From Apoderus coryli (taxonomy: Eukaryota > Arthropoda > Insecta > Coleoptera > Attelabidae), in contig OU452211.1 of the NCBI GenBank assembly GCA_911728435.2, positions 9,344,428-9,408,427 on the forward strand: 64,000 nt of DNA, written 5' to 3'. The stretch's first letter is position 1, and each line of letters begins with the position of its first letter. A program made the position numbers and the translations under genes. The notes beneath the pieces were generated by a model. The model saw only the letters and a program-made list of their open reading frames with translations, was not told the DNA's origin and made no database searches. Below are positions 35,137 through 46,204 of the stretch, piece after piece.

Positions 35137-35548
35137 TTTAGTTTTTATTGAACTCATCCTGTGCTGTTTCGATCTTTATTCCTTTCTTATGATACATTCA
35201 AATTTTGGTAAGTCGATGAATGCTTTCGAACAATTCTGGGATATTACAGAGTATTGTAAGAGTACCGCGTATTGCGAGTAAAGGTCTCTGCCCACTATAC
35301 CGTGCCGTACTATGACCGGGCTATAAACGTATTAGGCAGAAAAAAGCGCTGCGAACTCTGCTAACGCCCACTGGACGGATCAACACCGTTTGATGACCGG
35401 ATCCTACACGGTCCATAACTTCACGTTGTGCGGTTGTAGCAACAACTATTTTTGTTATTACTTCGTCGGGAAGACTAGCTTCTACTTAGAACTTTTGTTT
35501 AGAACAGGTTTTGGCAAAACATACTTATCTTTATTTTATAAATACACG

Positions 35549-35830
35549 ATGGCTATTAGCAAATTGCCTGTAAGGGAATTAGCAGTGATTGCCATAATTT
35601 TAGACGAGGAGGAAGAGGCAAGCCGAAAAAATGATGTCAGACGTTATTGGATTTATGATTCTTTAAGAAAGCGAAAAACTGAGGGAGAATTTTTTATATA
35701 GGCACCTAGTGGATGACGAAGAAAAATTTCGCTTTCGCGTTCAGAAATTAAAGAACTAAAACAATACGTCAACTCGTTTCAAACGGTGAGTATGTGCGAC
35801 TACAACGCGAATGTACACCGGTTTGGTAAC
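35549..35830 (+). pseudogene. Harbinger transposase N-terminus, left arm
   Basis: From ATG 35549 the frame reads MAISKLPVRELA, then ILDEEEEASRKNDVRRYWIY and DSLRKRKTEGEF, ending at TAG 35699-35701. After a small frame change HLVDDEEKFRFRVQKLKN follows. The RRYW then GEF and DDE-KF pattern is the region upstream of the DDE domain in PIF/Harbinger transposases. Only this N-terminal part exists, duplicated head to head with 35980..36230. Confidence 0.75.
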
Positions 35831-35979
35831 GTCGCGTGTCATGCACGGAACATGCAAAATATTTTTGTCGAGAATTTCTTGTCGGTCCGCTCATAGAACG
35901 CTACGGTGTCGGTAGGTGACGGAACGGTCTAGTGGACGTTGTATCATGTTCCGTGCAGGACACGCGACGTTACCAAATC

Positions 35980-36230
35980 GGTGTACATTCGCGTTGTAGT
36001 CGCACATACTCACCGTTTGAAACGAGTTGACGTATTGTTTTAGTTCTTTAATTTCTGAACGCGAAAGCGAAATTTTTCCTCGTCATCCACTAGGTATATA
36101 ACGTCCAAAATTCTCCGTCAGTTTTTCGCTTTCTTAAAGAATCATGAATCCAGTAACGTCTGACAGCATTTTTTCGGCTTCCCTCTTCCTCCTGGTCTAA
36201 AATTATGACAGACAATTTGCTAATAGCCAT
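35980..36230 (-). pseudogene. Harbinger transposase N-terminus, right arm
   Basis: Minus-strand ATG at 36230-36228 starts MAISKLSVIILDQEEEGSRK, then NAVRRYWIHDSLRKRKTDGE and FWTLYT. Compared with the left arm it lacks seven codons after residue 7 and keeps the more usual HDSL-GEFWTLY reading. The small differences show that the arms have evolved independently since duplication. Confidence 0.75.
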
Positions 36231-36522
36231 CGTGTATTTATAAAATAAATATAAGTATGTTTTGCCAAAACCTGTTCTAAACAAAAGTTCTAAGTTGAAG
36301 CTAGTTTTTCCGACGAGGTAATAACAAAAAATAGTTGTTGCTACAATCGCACAACGTGAACTTATGGACCGTGTAGGATCCGGTCATCAAACGCGTTAGA
36401 ACGGACACGGAACGGTGATAATCCGTCTAGTGGGCGTTACCAGAGTTCGCAGTGCTTTTTTCTGCCTGATACGTTTATAGCACGGTCATAGTACGGCACG
36501 GTATAGTGGGCAGAGACCTTAA

Positions 36523-37913
36523 TGGTAATCATCGCGAACTACCGTGAGGTAATATGTTAAAAATATCTTTAACCGTGATTATGGATTGTTTAAAAGTAGT
36601 TAACAGACCTCTAATTAAAATTGTTTAGCGTTGGGAGCAATAACCAGTGAACTTTCGGGTTCCCCTCAAAAGGCAGTGAACGAGAATAATAATGATGATC
36701 TCCGGCATCGACGGTTCTTTACTAACTAAATTATTAGTATTGTGACCAGTAAACTACCCCTCGGTCTTAGATGACCATCGACCGCCCTCCTTAAAGATGC
36801 TCGAGCCGTTATAAGTTGCCTTAAACATCATGGAGGACAATCACCGAAGACTCAAAGATTCGGTGAAAAATACGAGTAAAATTAAAATGTCAAAGAAAAT
36901 ATTAGACTGTGAGACTTCCGTTGGTCAAAATTAAGTTCCTATGAAAAATTACATCGAATTTTGTACCAAACTGCCCTGGTATTATAATTACACTCATCTG
37001 CATGTTACCTTGATATGACAAAAGCCACATTGTCATGAATTTGAATCGAAACAAGTCCATCCATATAGAGGAGCGTATTATTGGAAGTACCTAAGTACCT
37101 ATAATACAATAATTGATTATATATGGAAAGCAGCTTGAATAACAAAGCTTTTCCGCAGAGTTTATAGATGCAAAATACAGATGCCCAACGAGTGTTGTTA
37201 CTCGTTGCCTGTCTACACGCTCAGTTGATTCCTGTAGAATGGGAAAGACCAGAGAATAGTGTCATTGTTTATATCACGTTCTATGATGAAAATTGCCGCT
37301 TAGTTGCTATTATCGGTTCAATTTAGCTATACAAATTACAGAATTTAATAAAGTGGATATTTTCTTTGCTATATCAGCTTTTTTTTATCATCATTTAATT
37401 AGCATTGTACTGTGCTCTACAAAACATGCTGTAATCATAACATAATGCGAGTTTTTTCCATTAGGGTTATTCCTAGAGTTTAGCAGTTTTTATAAATTTT
37501 GTAGTCCTAATAGCAACAAGAAATGTCATGTCATTGCTAGTTTTTTTTTTCGCATCATTTGTTGGGTGAATGTTAAATTAGGAACAGGAAGTGCCTTTTC
37601 ATAATACTCCATTACAATGCATGGATTCGTGATTAAGATTAGTTATCCTTAAATTCCCTGCCGCGACAGAGGAAACGCCTACAGTGTGTATATTTTTCTT
37701 CTACATCCGATAGTGTTTTTTGGGCCTTAATCGTCAAAAAGAGCGATGAATGAACTTCTAGCAAGGAAGACCCAGAACGTCAACATATCAACCGAGTCTT
37801 GTCAGTTTTTGCCATTTTGCTATAACAAAGTCTTATGTCCTAGTCTAGGTTCATAAGAGCTGACTAATACTATATTAGTTATTGCGCCGCTCTACTTGTG
37901 TTGGTATAACAAA
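36523..37913. other. unassigned sequence
   Basis: No recognised genes or repeats. Confidence 0.35.
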
Positions 37914-38735
37914 ATGCCTCGAATTCGAAGACGACCTAATTGTCACCATGTTAGCCTATATCGATTTGTTGGTTTGTCCTATCCCGAAATTGGCCGCCGT
38001 GTTAATTGTCAATGATGGCAGTGCACGTGTGTCGTGCGTGGTCAATAGAAATTAGTTAGAGGATCACGAAGATGACGAACTGGTCAACCGAGGCGTGCCA
38101 CAGACCGTCAACATAGGACCTTCAGACACTAACCTCCGCGAGACGCTTTGCTGCTACCAAAGGTTTGGAGAAGAAGGTAGACTGTTAGTATATCGCCTTA
38201 TTCAAGCATTTGGATTGGTTCATACCGTCCACGATGAGTGCTTCCTTTCACTGTGGACCACTGCCGTCAACGTTTGAACTGGTGCAGGTATGGCATCTTT
38301 GGGAGGCAGAATGGCATGGCGATATTGAGTTTGCTATTATGAGGCATGTACACAGGAATGTTTGAGTAATGATTTGGGCGCCTATTGTCTATGATAGCCG
38401 ATCACCACTTTTGTTTATTCTTACTTACTGCCCTATCCAGATGGCCGTACACACGCATATTGCTCGTCTTTCTCCAAGCAGTTGGCGATAATGTTTTGCG
38501 GTGGCCACCCCGTTCATCGGATTTAAATCCCATCTAACATGTGTGGGATTTGATGGACAGGAGATTGTCCATTTTGCATCATCGTCCACAAATTCTGGCA
38601 CAGTTAATCCAGAAAATCAAGATGCAATGGCGATCGCGCATCTTTTATAAAAACATATACGTGATATTATTCAGCATAGAGGCTAGCTTCCAAGGGGACC
38701 TGAAACCCACTATTAATTTTGTTGCGGATTAAATA
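37914..38735 (+). pseudogene. Tc1-like transposase remnant
   Basis: Starts at ATG 37914 with MPRIRRRPNCHHVS and LSYPEIGRRVN, a Tc1-type N-terminal helix-turn-helix. Broken frames then show AFGLVHT with VDHCRQRLNWCR around 38210-38290, the block before the first aspartate. Near the end it reads RWPPRSSDLNPI and HVWDLMDRRLSILHHRPQIL, the Tc1 SPDLNPIEHVWD block, with a stop exactly where the catalytic Glu should be. The second aspartate block is missing. It is the only Tc1-type (DLNPIEH) remnant in the window; the others are mariner-type. Confidence 0.85.
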
Positions 38736-39419
38736 ACAAGGTACATTCACAAAAAATAAAATTCAAGAAATTATTCCCTCTGTATGTAATATTGAGCATA
38801 TTATCAGTTTTACACTTGTCGGATAAAATGATCACAGTAAAACCAAGTATAAATAGTACAATAACATTCGAGCAAAATGTGCAAAATAACATTTAATGGT
38901 TTCTCCTGTGAACCAGCATAAATTCAAACACGAACGTTTTCCGCAAGATTTAACGAATTAGAGGTGAAAATTAATAACAATAATTCGAAGGGAAGCGACG
39001 GAAAATGAACTATAGTGGAACTGGTGAAGCGGACTTTATTTTGTTTTATTACAGAATTTATTTTGAGAACTAACATAAAATTAACTGATTCTCTTATTCT
39101 TTGAAATTCACGCTTGATTCGCTATTCGATTTCCTGAATTATTAGTTAAACATGAATGAATTAGTATTTGCTTAAAAACGAAATTAAGTATAAAACACGT
39201 ATTAGATCAGCCAACGAATTTCTCCTGCTTGTCATCCTGAGCCCGTTTTAAAACAGACCTGATTCTAAATCAGCTTATACATATCGCGAGGCTAATTTTG
39301 AATTAAGCAATTTCCAAATTCACTTTAAGTTAAGTGTAGCAAATTACATAGAATTGAATATTAAAATCTACCTACAGCTAGGATCAGTAGCGTACTTGCT
39401 GCATAAAAACTTGGTTGTA
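38736..39419. other. unassigned A/T-rich sequence
   Basis: Nothing recognised. Confidence 0.4.
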
Positions 39420-40215
39420 AACTGAAATTAGTTCTTTATTTAATCAATAAAATCTCTCTTAACTTGAATACACTTATTCTAATAGTCCTCCAATAATTTT
39501 ATACCATCTCTGTAATGATTTTCCCGATGCTTTGCAAAATGCTGTTCCACGGCTTCATTAGACGTAAAACGCTTTCCACGAATCGTTTCATGTTTCCGAA
39601 GAGACATTGCTGGGAGCCAAATCTGATGTATGAATACGTTCAGTTCAAGCAATTGGCACTTTCATTCATTCAATTTATCCAGCGTTACAAGACTTGTTTA
39701 AACACGTGCAGTCTTGGTTGAAAAGGTTGCATTAATATTCAGAATCAATTGTTTTACCTTTCGTAAGATAAGCAATCAACGAAATCCCTTTTGCATCTCA
39801 AAAACCTGACTTCACCTATTTTGGGAGCTGAAGAACCACCTTTAGCAGCACTGTAAACATTCGTGTTTCAGTTTACGATCGTGGTGGAAGATCCAAGTCT
39901 CATCCATAGTTATAAATCTACGCACAAAATCGGTTTATTCTGCATCAAACGCTTCAAATTACGCTGAACAATTTATTTTCGAATCAGTTTTTTGTTGAGT
40001 AGTTAACGTACCAGTTTCAAAACAGCTTTTTCATAAATATGTAATTCTTCATGTAAAATATAGACAAGTCGCTCGTCTTGGATGCCTAGGCTATCAGCAA
40101 TTTCACGCTTTGTCACACGTGGATCTTTACAAACAGTAGAATGATTTCTGGCGTTGCATATTTTGCACATCCACTACGTGGTCCATCTTCACCGCTTAAA
40201 CGACCCAAGCACTTT
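39420..40215 (-). pseudogene. mariner transposase remnant, most domains represented
   Basis: In order on the minus strand: a linker and second helix-turn-helix (KDPRVTKREIADSLGIQ at about 40115-40065). Then LVYILHEELHIYEKAVLKLV and ITMDETWIFHHDRKL-like sequence near 39910-39870, with the first catalytic aspartate. Then SSAPKIGEV and KGKTI near 39830-39745, DLAPSN near 39625, and GKRFTSNEAVEQHFAKHREN with DGIKLLEDY near 39580-39490. The third catalytic position reads Asn (APSN). The block with the second aspartate is missing or unreadable. Many shifts and stops. Confidence 0.8.
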
Positions 40216-40930
40216 TAGAATCTAAAACCCGTCGATGCACAATGGGAAATGAATTGAGTTCCACCAATTTTGTATGAATTGCTGATAAACCACTTGGGTC
40301 TCTTATTCTTTAATTTATTGGTCAATGACATAAAGCAGCTTCTTTTACATGAATATTTCATGAATGAGTCGGTTCTTAGATGCTTCTTTGCGTTATGGTG
40401 ATCAACTAGATCGGTCGTCAACGTTTCTTAAAATATTGAGCTTCAGTAGGTGCTGCTATTAAACTGCTTCACACAACACTAGTTCGACCACATTCCGTGT
40501 GGAACTCCTCAGATGCTTTCCATATTATTGGCCGCGTTGAGAGTGTTCAGCATGGTCTTCTTAGGTACATTCAATTGGTTGGCTTGGTCCTTCGCGAACT
40601 ATTAATAATTATGTGTTCAATTATGATACATTGTTGAATGAAATAGGGTTGAACACACTGAGTGAGCACAGAAATATCAGAGACATATAAGATTGTAAAT
40701 AGCATTATGTCATTCTCTTGTTGACCAGGATTGGTCTCCTTGTTTCTACCAGACAAGTTGGAAGCTGGAAAAATTGCGGTATATTTGTTTGATGTTTGGT
40801 TCTCTAAACTCATGGATGCTGTAAATCAAAATGTGAATGAAAGCCGCAAACAATTAATTGTATGCCGTTTTCAAGAACTTGCATTTTTTATAGAGCACAT
40901 GCTTTAGAGCAACTTGCAACAGATCAATTA
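40216..40930. other. unassigned sequence
   Basis: Minus frames at 40215..40421 and 40571..40813 have no recognisable domain. Confidence 0.35.
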
Positions 40931-41005
40931 TTATTTTAAGAAAAACTCATCTTCAGCGATAAAGGCCATTCCAGATTAAATGGCTTTGTACAGATCCTAG
41001 TAGAT
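40931..41005 (+). pseudogene. short mariner-like transposase scrap
   Basis: One frame reads EKLIFSDKGHSRLNGFVQI, like the KIIFSDEAHF-LNG block at the first catalytic aspartate of mariner-like transposases. Only about 25 codons are recognisable. Confidence 0.4.
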
Positions 41006-42554
41006 ATTTTTGTACTCCATCGGAGTGAATAAGACAAAATATACCGTCAAAAACTTTAGATCAAAATATAACTGGTGTAAACTTTCCTCACAGACTGTTG
41101 CTTTTACCATCGCATTGTACTTAATTCCCAGTGAAGATCTCCTAGTGAAAGTAAGGAAACATAACATGTCCTTTACATTCTGCAAAGAGATATGCGAGAA
41201 GTTTCAATTCTTCGTAAAAATATCAGTGTTTAAGATACTCCAAATTTTTTTATCTTGGCAGAGACTCGAAAGCGTTGTTTGCATTATCCTCGTTCGGATA
41301 GCTCAGAATTTCCTTGTAAATTTACAACTTTTTGTATGCATCCCGTCTTCACTAAAAGAAAGAAATATCAAAGTTTCTAATCAGAGTTGCAGGAAGTGCC
41401 ACACTCCATGATAATGGAATTGGCTGCCTTTTTGTTGCCTCAGTGCCCTTTGACCCATGAGACAGATATCCAGATAACACTATGAGAAAGTTTCAGTCTC
41501 AATTTAATAGCGAATCTGAATAATCGCAAGGAATGTGACGCTACTGAAATATTCGCGGCTATACCCATTACGAAGTACCTAAATGCAATTCAGAACACAT
41601 GGAAAGGATGTTTCAGTTAGCCTCATCAATTAGCTGTCACTTGATATATTATACCAGGAGTGGTTTAAATGTAACAAATAACAGGTTAGTTAATATCGTT
41701 TTCAAGAATTACGTTTCTAAGGGATTAAAAGATTTATTTTATATATGGGAATCAGATATACGAAGTACGGTGTTAAGTCCATATAATTTGCGCAAATTAA
41801 TTTCGGTAATTTCTTTCCATTTAAAAGAAAATTTATTCGGATTAAACGGATTGTAGTAAATTTACCTTAGACACGCTCAAAACAACCATGTTGCAACGCC
41901 CAAGTACTTTTATAGAATCCTGAAAATGTGCCTTGGAAACTTTAACTTTACATAAGCAAATTTAATTTTACAAGGACAGAATAGTCTTTTTGGCGATATG
42001 GTTACTTGATTGTTCTAAACAGTGCTGAAAGCTTTCTTCTAGGAGTTTCTTAATGACGTTTACCGCTTTGTTTTTCACAGTATCAACGAAATTGGATCTT
42101 GGTTATATATTTGAACATACTGCAGAGAGCTTTCAAACACTCATTTCAGGTTTTTCTTCAACTTTGAATGTTTTTCGTGGTCTTCCTGCTTTTGATGCTA
42201 TGATCGACACATAGTTTTCATTAGTGAAACACTGTTACCTGGTTTACAATAACCCAATCATACTTTATTATTAGAGCCGAAAACTAACAGAAACAATGTT
42301 TGCGGATCAAAAAATCTTTTCAAAACAACTCAAGCTATAACTATATGACGGATTGTAGTGCATACTGAATCCAGAAACAGAAGGATCGTAGCTCAATTAC
42401 TCGAAGCACACGGCCCAAAAGATTGGTTCAGAGATACAGGAGGTGACGTACTCAATAGCGGAGGTTAAGACAAACATCATCATATGTTATATGCAACATA
42501 TTTTTTCATTTGAGATGGATTGGCGGATTCCAAGTCAATAAAAATTAATTTTTA
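41006..42554. other. unassigned sequence with two open frames
   Basis: The frames 41010..41411 (133 codons) and 41599..41856 (85 codons) are the longest unassigned ones nearby. Neither has a motif I know; both are hydrophobic and could be chance in A/T-rich DNA. Confidence 0.35.
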
Positions 42555-42559
42555 TGAGT

Positions 42560-42600
42560 TTACCAACGTGTCGCTCCTATATTTGAGCATCTTCAGGAAG
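42560..42600 (-). ncRNA. degenerate hammerhead-like motif
   Basis: The minus strand has CTGAAGA (42597-42591), a perfect GCTC/GAGC stem II and then GACAC instead of GAAAC. The broken second box makes activity unlikely. The layout resembles the motifs at 35090 and 47951. Confidence 0.3.
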
Positions 42601-43457
42601 TATTTTAAAATACTTTATCTAAAACTATCATGTAACAGACATGATTGACACTATTTTCAATGTCATATATTACCGCACTAGTGCGTCGTTGTTTTTTGTG
42701 AATTGAAGCTATTTCTGCATTTTTTTGCGTTAGTAGAGACGTTGGCTCATAGGCATGAGTAACCGAGGTTCAAAACTTCGTTTCCCTGCGTTAATATATT
42801 TATTTTCGGTTTTGTTTTTCCAAAACATATAAAGCGCTCAAAAAATTCTTCAAATTTATTGTGGAATTTTAATTATTGTTAATATAGAAAGTTATTGTGG
42901 CGTTGCGTTGGTAAAGCATTGTTGATAATAATTAATCAAGCTGTTGAGTATGTATCAGTGAAAATTAAATTAGCTTGTGCTACAGTTTTGTAATAAAAAT
43001 ATACCTGCCTAGTAAATATAATATAAAAGCATAATTAAATGGTTTTCGTTGAGGATGCAAAGAGCGTTTGTGTGCAATTATTGTAAAAACAAATCACGGA
43101 CATCATATGATATTGCCTACTGAAAGTTAATGGCATGGTGATGAAAGAAAAAAAAACAAATAATTCTTCAGAAACAGTATAATCAGCGTATTTCGGTAAA
43201 GTGGCCATCTACGGTGTGGTCGACTTACTCAATGGTTAAAAGTACGTTGCAAGTTAATATTAATATGAGTCTCAAATACAACAACCCCACTAACGCGCTA
43301 CCTCACCCTGAAAAAAGCAATACACTTTTTTAATAACTGCACATTCAATTATTATTTGTAATAAATAAAAATATTTTTGTGTAGAGCGTTATTTTGTGTA
43401 TGTACTGAGTGATCATTTATAATTGCACACCCCCTTTAACATTGTTGTTTCACCCTG
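42601..43457. other. unassigned sequence
   Basis: Nothing certain. GTTGGCTCATAGGCATGAG followed by GGTTCAAAAC near 42751-42785 weakly resembles pol III A and B boxes. Confidence 0.3.
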
Positions 43458-43863
43458 TAGAAGAAAACGTCAAATACAAAAGTTTTAGGGCTTAACGTAA
43501 ACTATTGACAGCATATATCATACATATTTGAGGGGTATATAGAGGGTGTCCCAGTAACGCGTTAGAAATCAAAGTTATATTTTTAAAATGGAACACCCTG
43601 TATATTATATTTTATTATTATAGATTAATATCTCCTGATTCCACAAATACCATATTTGAAGGGTCTATCTTAAACGGTTCAATATGAATTCGCAATAAAT
43701 CAAAGCTTTTTCAAAAATTAAATGTATTTTAAACAAAACAAAATAAAAACTAAAAAAAGTATGCCATGATGCTGTAATAAACATAGCAATATAAAAAGTC
43801 AAATAGAAATGTCAGTTAAAATAATAATAATAACTGTCATTTTATAAATAATAAAAATATGTA

Positions 43864-44052
43864 ATGGATTTAAACATTTTGCTTCATTGTCAAGAAGATC
43901 CGCGAACATCGATTCGTAAAGTATCTCGACAAAGAGGCTGCCAAAATAGATGATCTTTCGAAAAGGTTAGAAAGGAACTCATAAAACATTCTTATAGACC
44001 CTATAAGATGCGAACAACGCAGCCATTATCTCCTGAACAAAAGCGGAAATGA
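43864..44052 (+). pseudogene. transposase second-HTH fragment in the inner element
   Basis: From ATG 43864: MDLNILLHCQEDPRTSIRKV then SRQRGC. A stop and frame change follow, then KELIKHSYRPYKMRTTQPLS and PEQKRK. This corresponds to the second helix-turn-helix and the HPYKI-LVQEL segment of the intact DD41D transposase (residues 75-125). The first HTH and all catalytic blocks are deleted. Confidence 0.65.
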
Positions 44053-44084
44053 GTAGTGTGTATATTACTTTTTGTTTTTGTTTA

Positions 44085-44100
44085 ATAATAATAATAATGT
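44085..44100. repeat. (AAT)n microsatellite
   Basis: TTTAATAATAATAATAATG followed by TCTTTATTGC. On the minus strand this looks like the tail of a LINE inserted in the inner element, but no coding part is attached. Confidence 0.45.
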
Positions 44101-44522
44101 CTTTATTGCAAATTAAAAAATTTACAACAGGCGAAGTTGAGGCATTATGCCTCCTAGCTTAACCTACTTTAATTATAAAGCTTATGTTTAATTTTTGAAA
44201 AAGCTTTGTTTCATTGCGAATTCTTATTGAACCGTTTAAGACCATCAAATTAATTTTTATTTTGGAATCAGGAGAAAATAATCTTTAATAATAAAATAGA
44301 AAAAAGTATTTCATTAAAAAATATATAACTGTGATTTCTAACGCGTTACTGAGACACCCTGTATATAAGATAATATATCCTCTAAATAGTTTACATTAAG
44401 CACTAAAACTTTTATATTTAACATTTTCTTCCACAGGATGGCAATGGTACATACCAGGGAAAAAAGTTTTAGCACCTGTCAAGGAAGACAAAAAGTGTAA
44501 CTTTAGTCATTTAAAAAAAAAA

Positions 44523-44866
44523 TTGTGCATGAAGGTGCTAATTCAATTTTTTCATAAAAAATTAAAAAACGAATCTGGCGCCACGAAAACTAATAAATCC
44601 TGACCTTTCATTTTAAAATTACTACGTAATTTGAATTGAGTTTTAGTTTAAACAGAAAACCTCGTTGCATTTTGCATAGAAAGGACACTTTAACAGAGGT
44701 TTATATAGGAATAAAAATAAAATTTCTTAGAAATGTGTTTTGAAGTCACAATAAATTGCTAAGAATTTTTTTTTTATTTCTATATAAACCTCTGTTAAGT
44801 GTTCTTTCTATGCTCCAAAAAGAATTTTTCAAATCCATTAAAAAATAAGTGCACCATCATGCACGC
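44523..44866. repeat. imperfect long hairpin
   Basis: The inner arms GCATAGAAAGGACACTTTAA and its partner (44674..44732 with 44756..44813) pair closely. The outer blocks GTGCATGAAGGTGC (about 44526) and GCACCATCATGCAC (about 44850) also pair. It is probably another foldback MITE. Confidence 0.6.
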
Positions 44867-45622
44867 CTTACACCTTTATTTGGAGTCTGATCAAACAGCC
44901 TTAACACCTTCATGCACTTGAGAAAACGACTAAATGTTCTTGATATCTTATAAAGCAATCCTAATTTGTGCAGATACCTGAAATGAAACACATTTCCTCT
45001 ACTGTATAACTTCAATATTAATATAAACGTATTTATCATTGAACTGGAACAGAATTAAAGAAGGAAAAAGAATATTTTTTCACTACAAAAAACAAATAAT
45101 ACTCTACACAATTTCTACTAACTGTTCAGTATCGTCGACATCTCGCCTGAACGAACACAGATAGATAAATATGCAAAATAGTTACGTAGTTGCACACGGA
45201 GAGATAGAAAAAACTAGATTTCAAAACAACCAACGAGAAATTGTGTTTTTGTTGTATAAAACTTAGGGGAAATAGTAATAATAAAAATAAATAAATAAAT
45301 ACACTGAAAAAATAGGTATATCTGATTAAACTTTACCACGCTTCATCAGCGATGACCCGGTTAACAGAGGCGTGGACTTTTTAAAAGTAATAAATTACCG
45401 CGAAAAACTGAAATAAATAGAAAACTGTCACGGTATTTTATGTTACACCAAAAGTTGGGAATAAATTTGTGGTAAATATAAATAGTTTTCAAACAAATTT
45501 TATTGTCTAAATTACGAGTGCTATCTCTTATATTTTTACAAGCGACCACTAGATGGTGCTTTTGGCATGTGTCGTCACAATATTCATATATTTTGACATT
45601 TGTTAATGCGGAATTTTGAGTT
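44867..45622. other. unassigned sequence
   Basis: Contains AAATAAATAAATAAAT at about 45286-45300. No gene recognised. Confidence 0.35.
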
Positions 45623-46204
45623 CTTCAGAATAGAGCTATAAAAAATTTGTACTCCCTGCCCCGTACTTATCATACGAATGATTTACATAAAGATTACAGT
45701 ATACTGAGTCCGAATGATATCTATATATATCAGGTCTGTAGTCATATTGATCGCGTATTGATGCGTGACCGCCTATCCAATCTTTCTTTAGAATATAGAT
45801 ATACTTTTCATGATTTTCAGACAAGAAATAGATTTGATGTTCACATACCTCTTGCACATTCAAATATATTAAATAGATCGATCCTGGTAAAAGGTGTCAA
45901 ATTATATAATAATCTATAATCTAGTATAAAGGAACTCCAACCAAAAGTTTTTAAAAGGGTTTTAAAACGGAGTTCTGCTTAATTGCATATGACTGTTTCC
46001 TTTTCTTTTTCTCGTTTTAATTTCATTTTGTGTTTCATGACTAGTGTTTTGTTTTTTGTTTTTTTTTCTTATCCTTTATCATAATTAAGGGTTAGTTATA
46101 AGTAAAAAAAAAAAAAAATAAATTAAAATTGATATGTAAATGTAAAGGATGAACCTATGTGGAGTTTGTAAATTCTTTTTGGTTCAATAAAATTATTATT
46201 ATTA
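45623..46204 (+). pseudogene. LINE C-terminus and 3' tail
   Basis: The frame reads LQNRAIKNLYSLPRTYHTND at 45623 and continues YIYQVCSH, FHDFQTRNRFDVHIPLAHSN and ILVKGVKLYNNL. This is the region after the RT of a non-LTR element, with the typical LQNRAI opening and late K-YN-L. TAA at 45917-45919 interrupts, but the same frame continues SSIKELQPKVFKRVLKR to TAA at 45980-45982. A noncoding tail follows, with GTTCAATAAAATTATTATTA at its end, a standard LINE 3' terminus. A 5'-truncated insertion. Confidence 0.8.

Larger units (their letters stand above)
34618..35200. mobile_element. foldback element with hammerhead-like motifs in both arms
   Basis: The two halves are inverted copies. ATAAGAAAGGAATAAAGGTC at the left pairs with GATCTTTATTCCTTTCTTAT at the right, and CGTACAAAGG pairs with CCTTTGTACG further in. 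The centre is around 34880-34970. The left arm holds an extra small hairpin (TAGTTTTTAGTACT/AGTACTAAAAACTA, 34672-34704). No coding sequence. Each arm carries one hammerhead-like motif, so the two point away from each other. Confidence 0.75.
35282..36519. mobile_element. PIF/Harbinger-derived palindromic element
   Basis: The ends AGGTCTCTGCCCACTATACC and its complement are flanked by TAA at 35279-35281 and 36520-36522, the 3-bp duplication typical of PIF/Harbinger. The arms 35282..35854 and 35945..36519 are near-perfect inverted copies around a 90-bp spacer. Each arm encodes the N-terminus of a Harbinger-type transposase. No DDE catalytic domain is present, so it must be mobilised in trans if at all. 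The right arm lacks 21 bp of coding sequence found in the left. Confidence 0.9.
43542..44361 (+). mobile_element. non-autonomous mariner-like element
   Basis: Flanked by TA (43540-43541 and 44362-44363). Its ends read GAGGGTGTCCCAGTAACGCG and the complement of CAGGGTGTCTCAGTAACGCG. The inverted arms run at least 190 bp (AACGGTTCAAT and AAAGCTTTTTCAAAAATTAA are shared). The left arm has a further TA-CAGGGTG-like junction at about 43592-43602. Between the arms is a transposase scrap at 43864..44050. Confidence 0.8.
43458..44440. mobile_element. outer palindromic element interrupted by an inner one
   Basis: The left arm (CTGTAGAAGAAAACGTCAAA through TTTTAGGGCTTAACG, 43458..43540) is the reverse complement of the right arm (44363..44440, ending TTTTCTTCCACAGG). 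The arms are about 80 bp and diverged. The inner TA-flanked element 43542..44361 sits between them, so it inserted into a pre-existing palindrome. Confidence 0.7.

Noticed and set aside
42751..42785. tRNA-like A and B boxes
   Set aside because: The boxes are only about 20 bp apart and no cloverleaf can be drawn.
45343..45349. CTGATGA on the minus strand as another hammerhead
   Set aside because: No GAAA box or stem II at the right distance; the following sequence reads AGCGTGGTAAAG.
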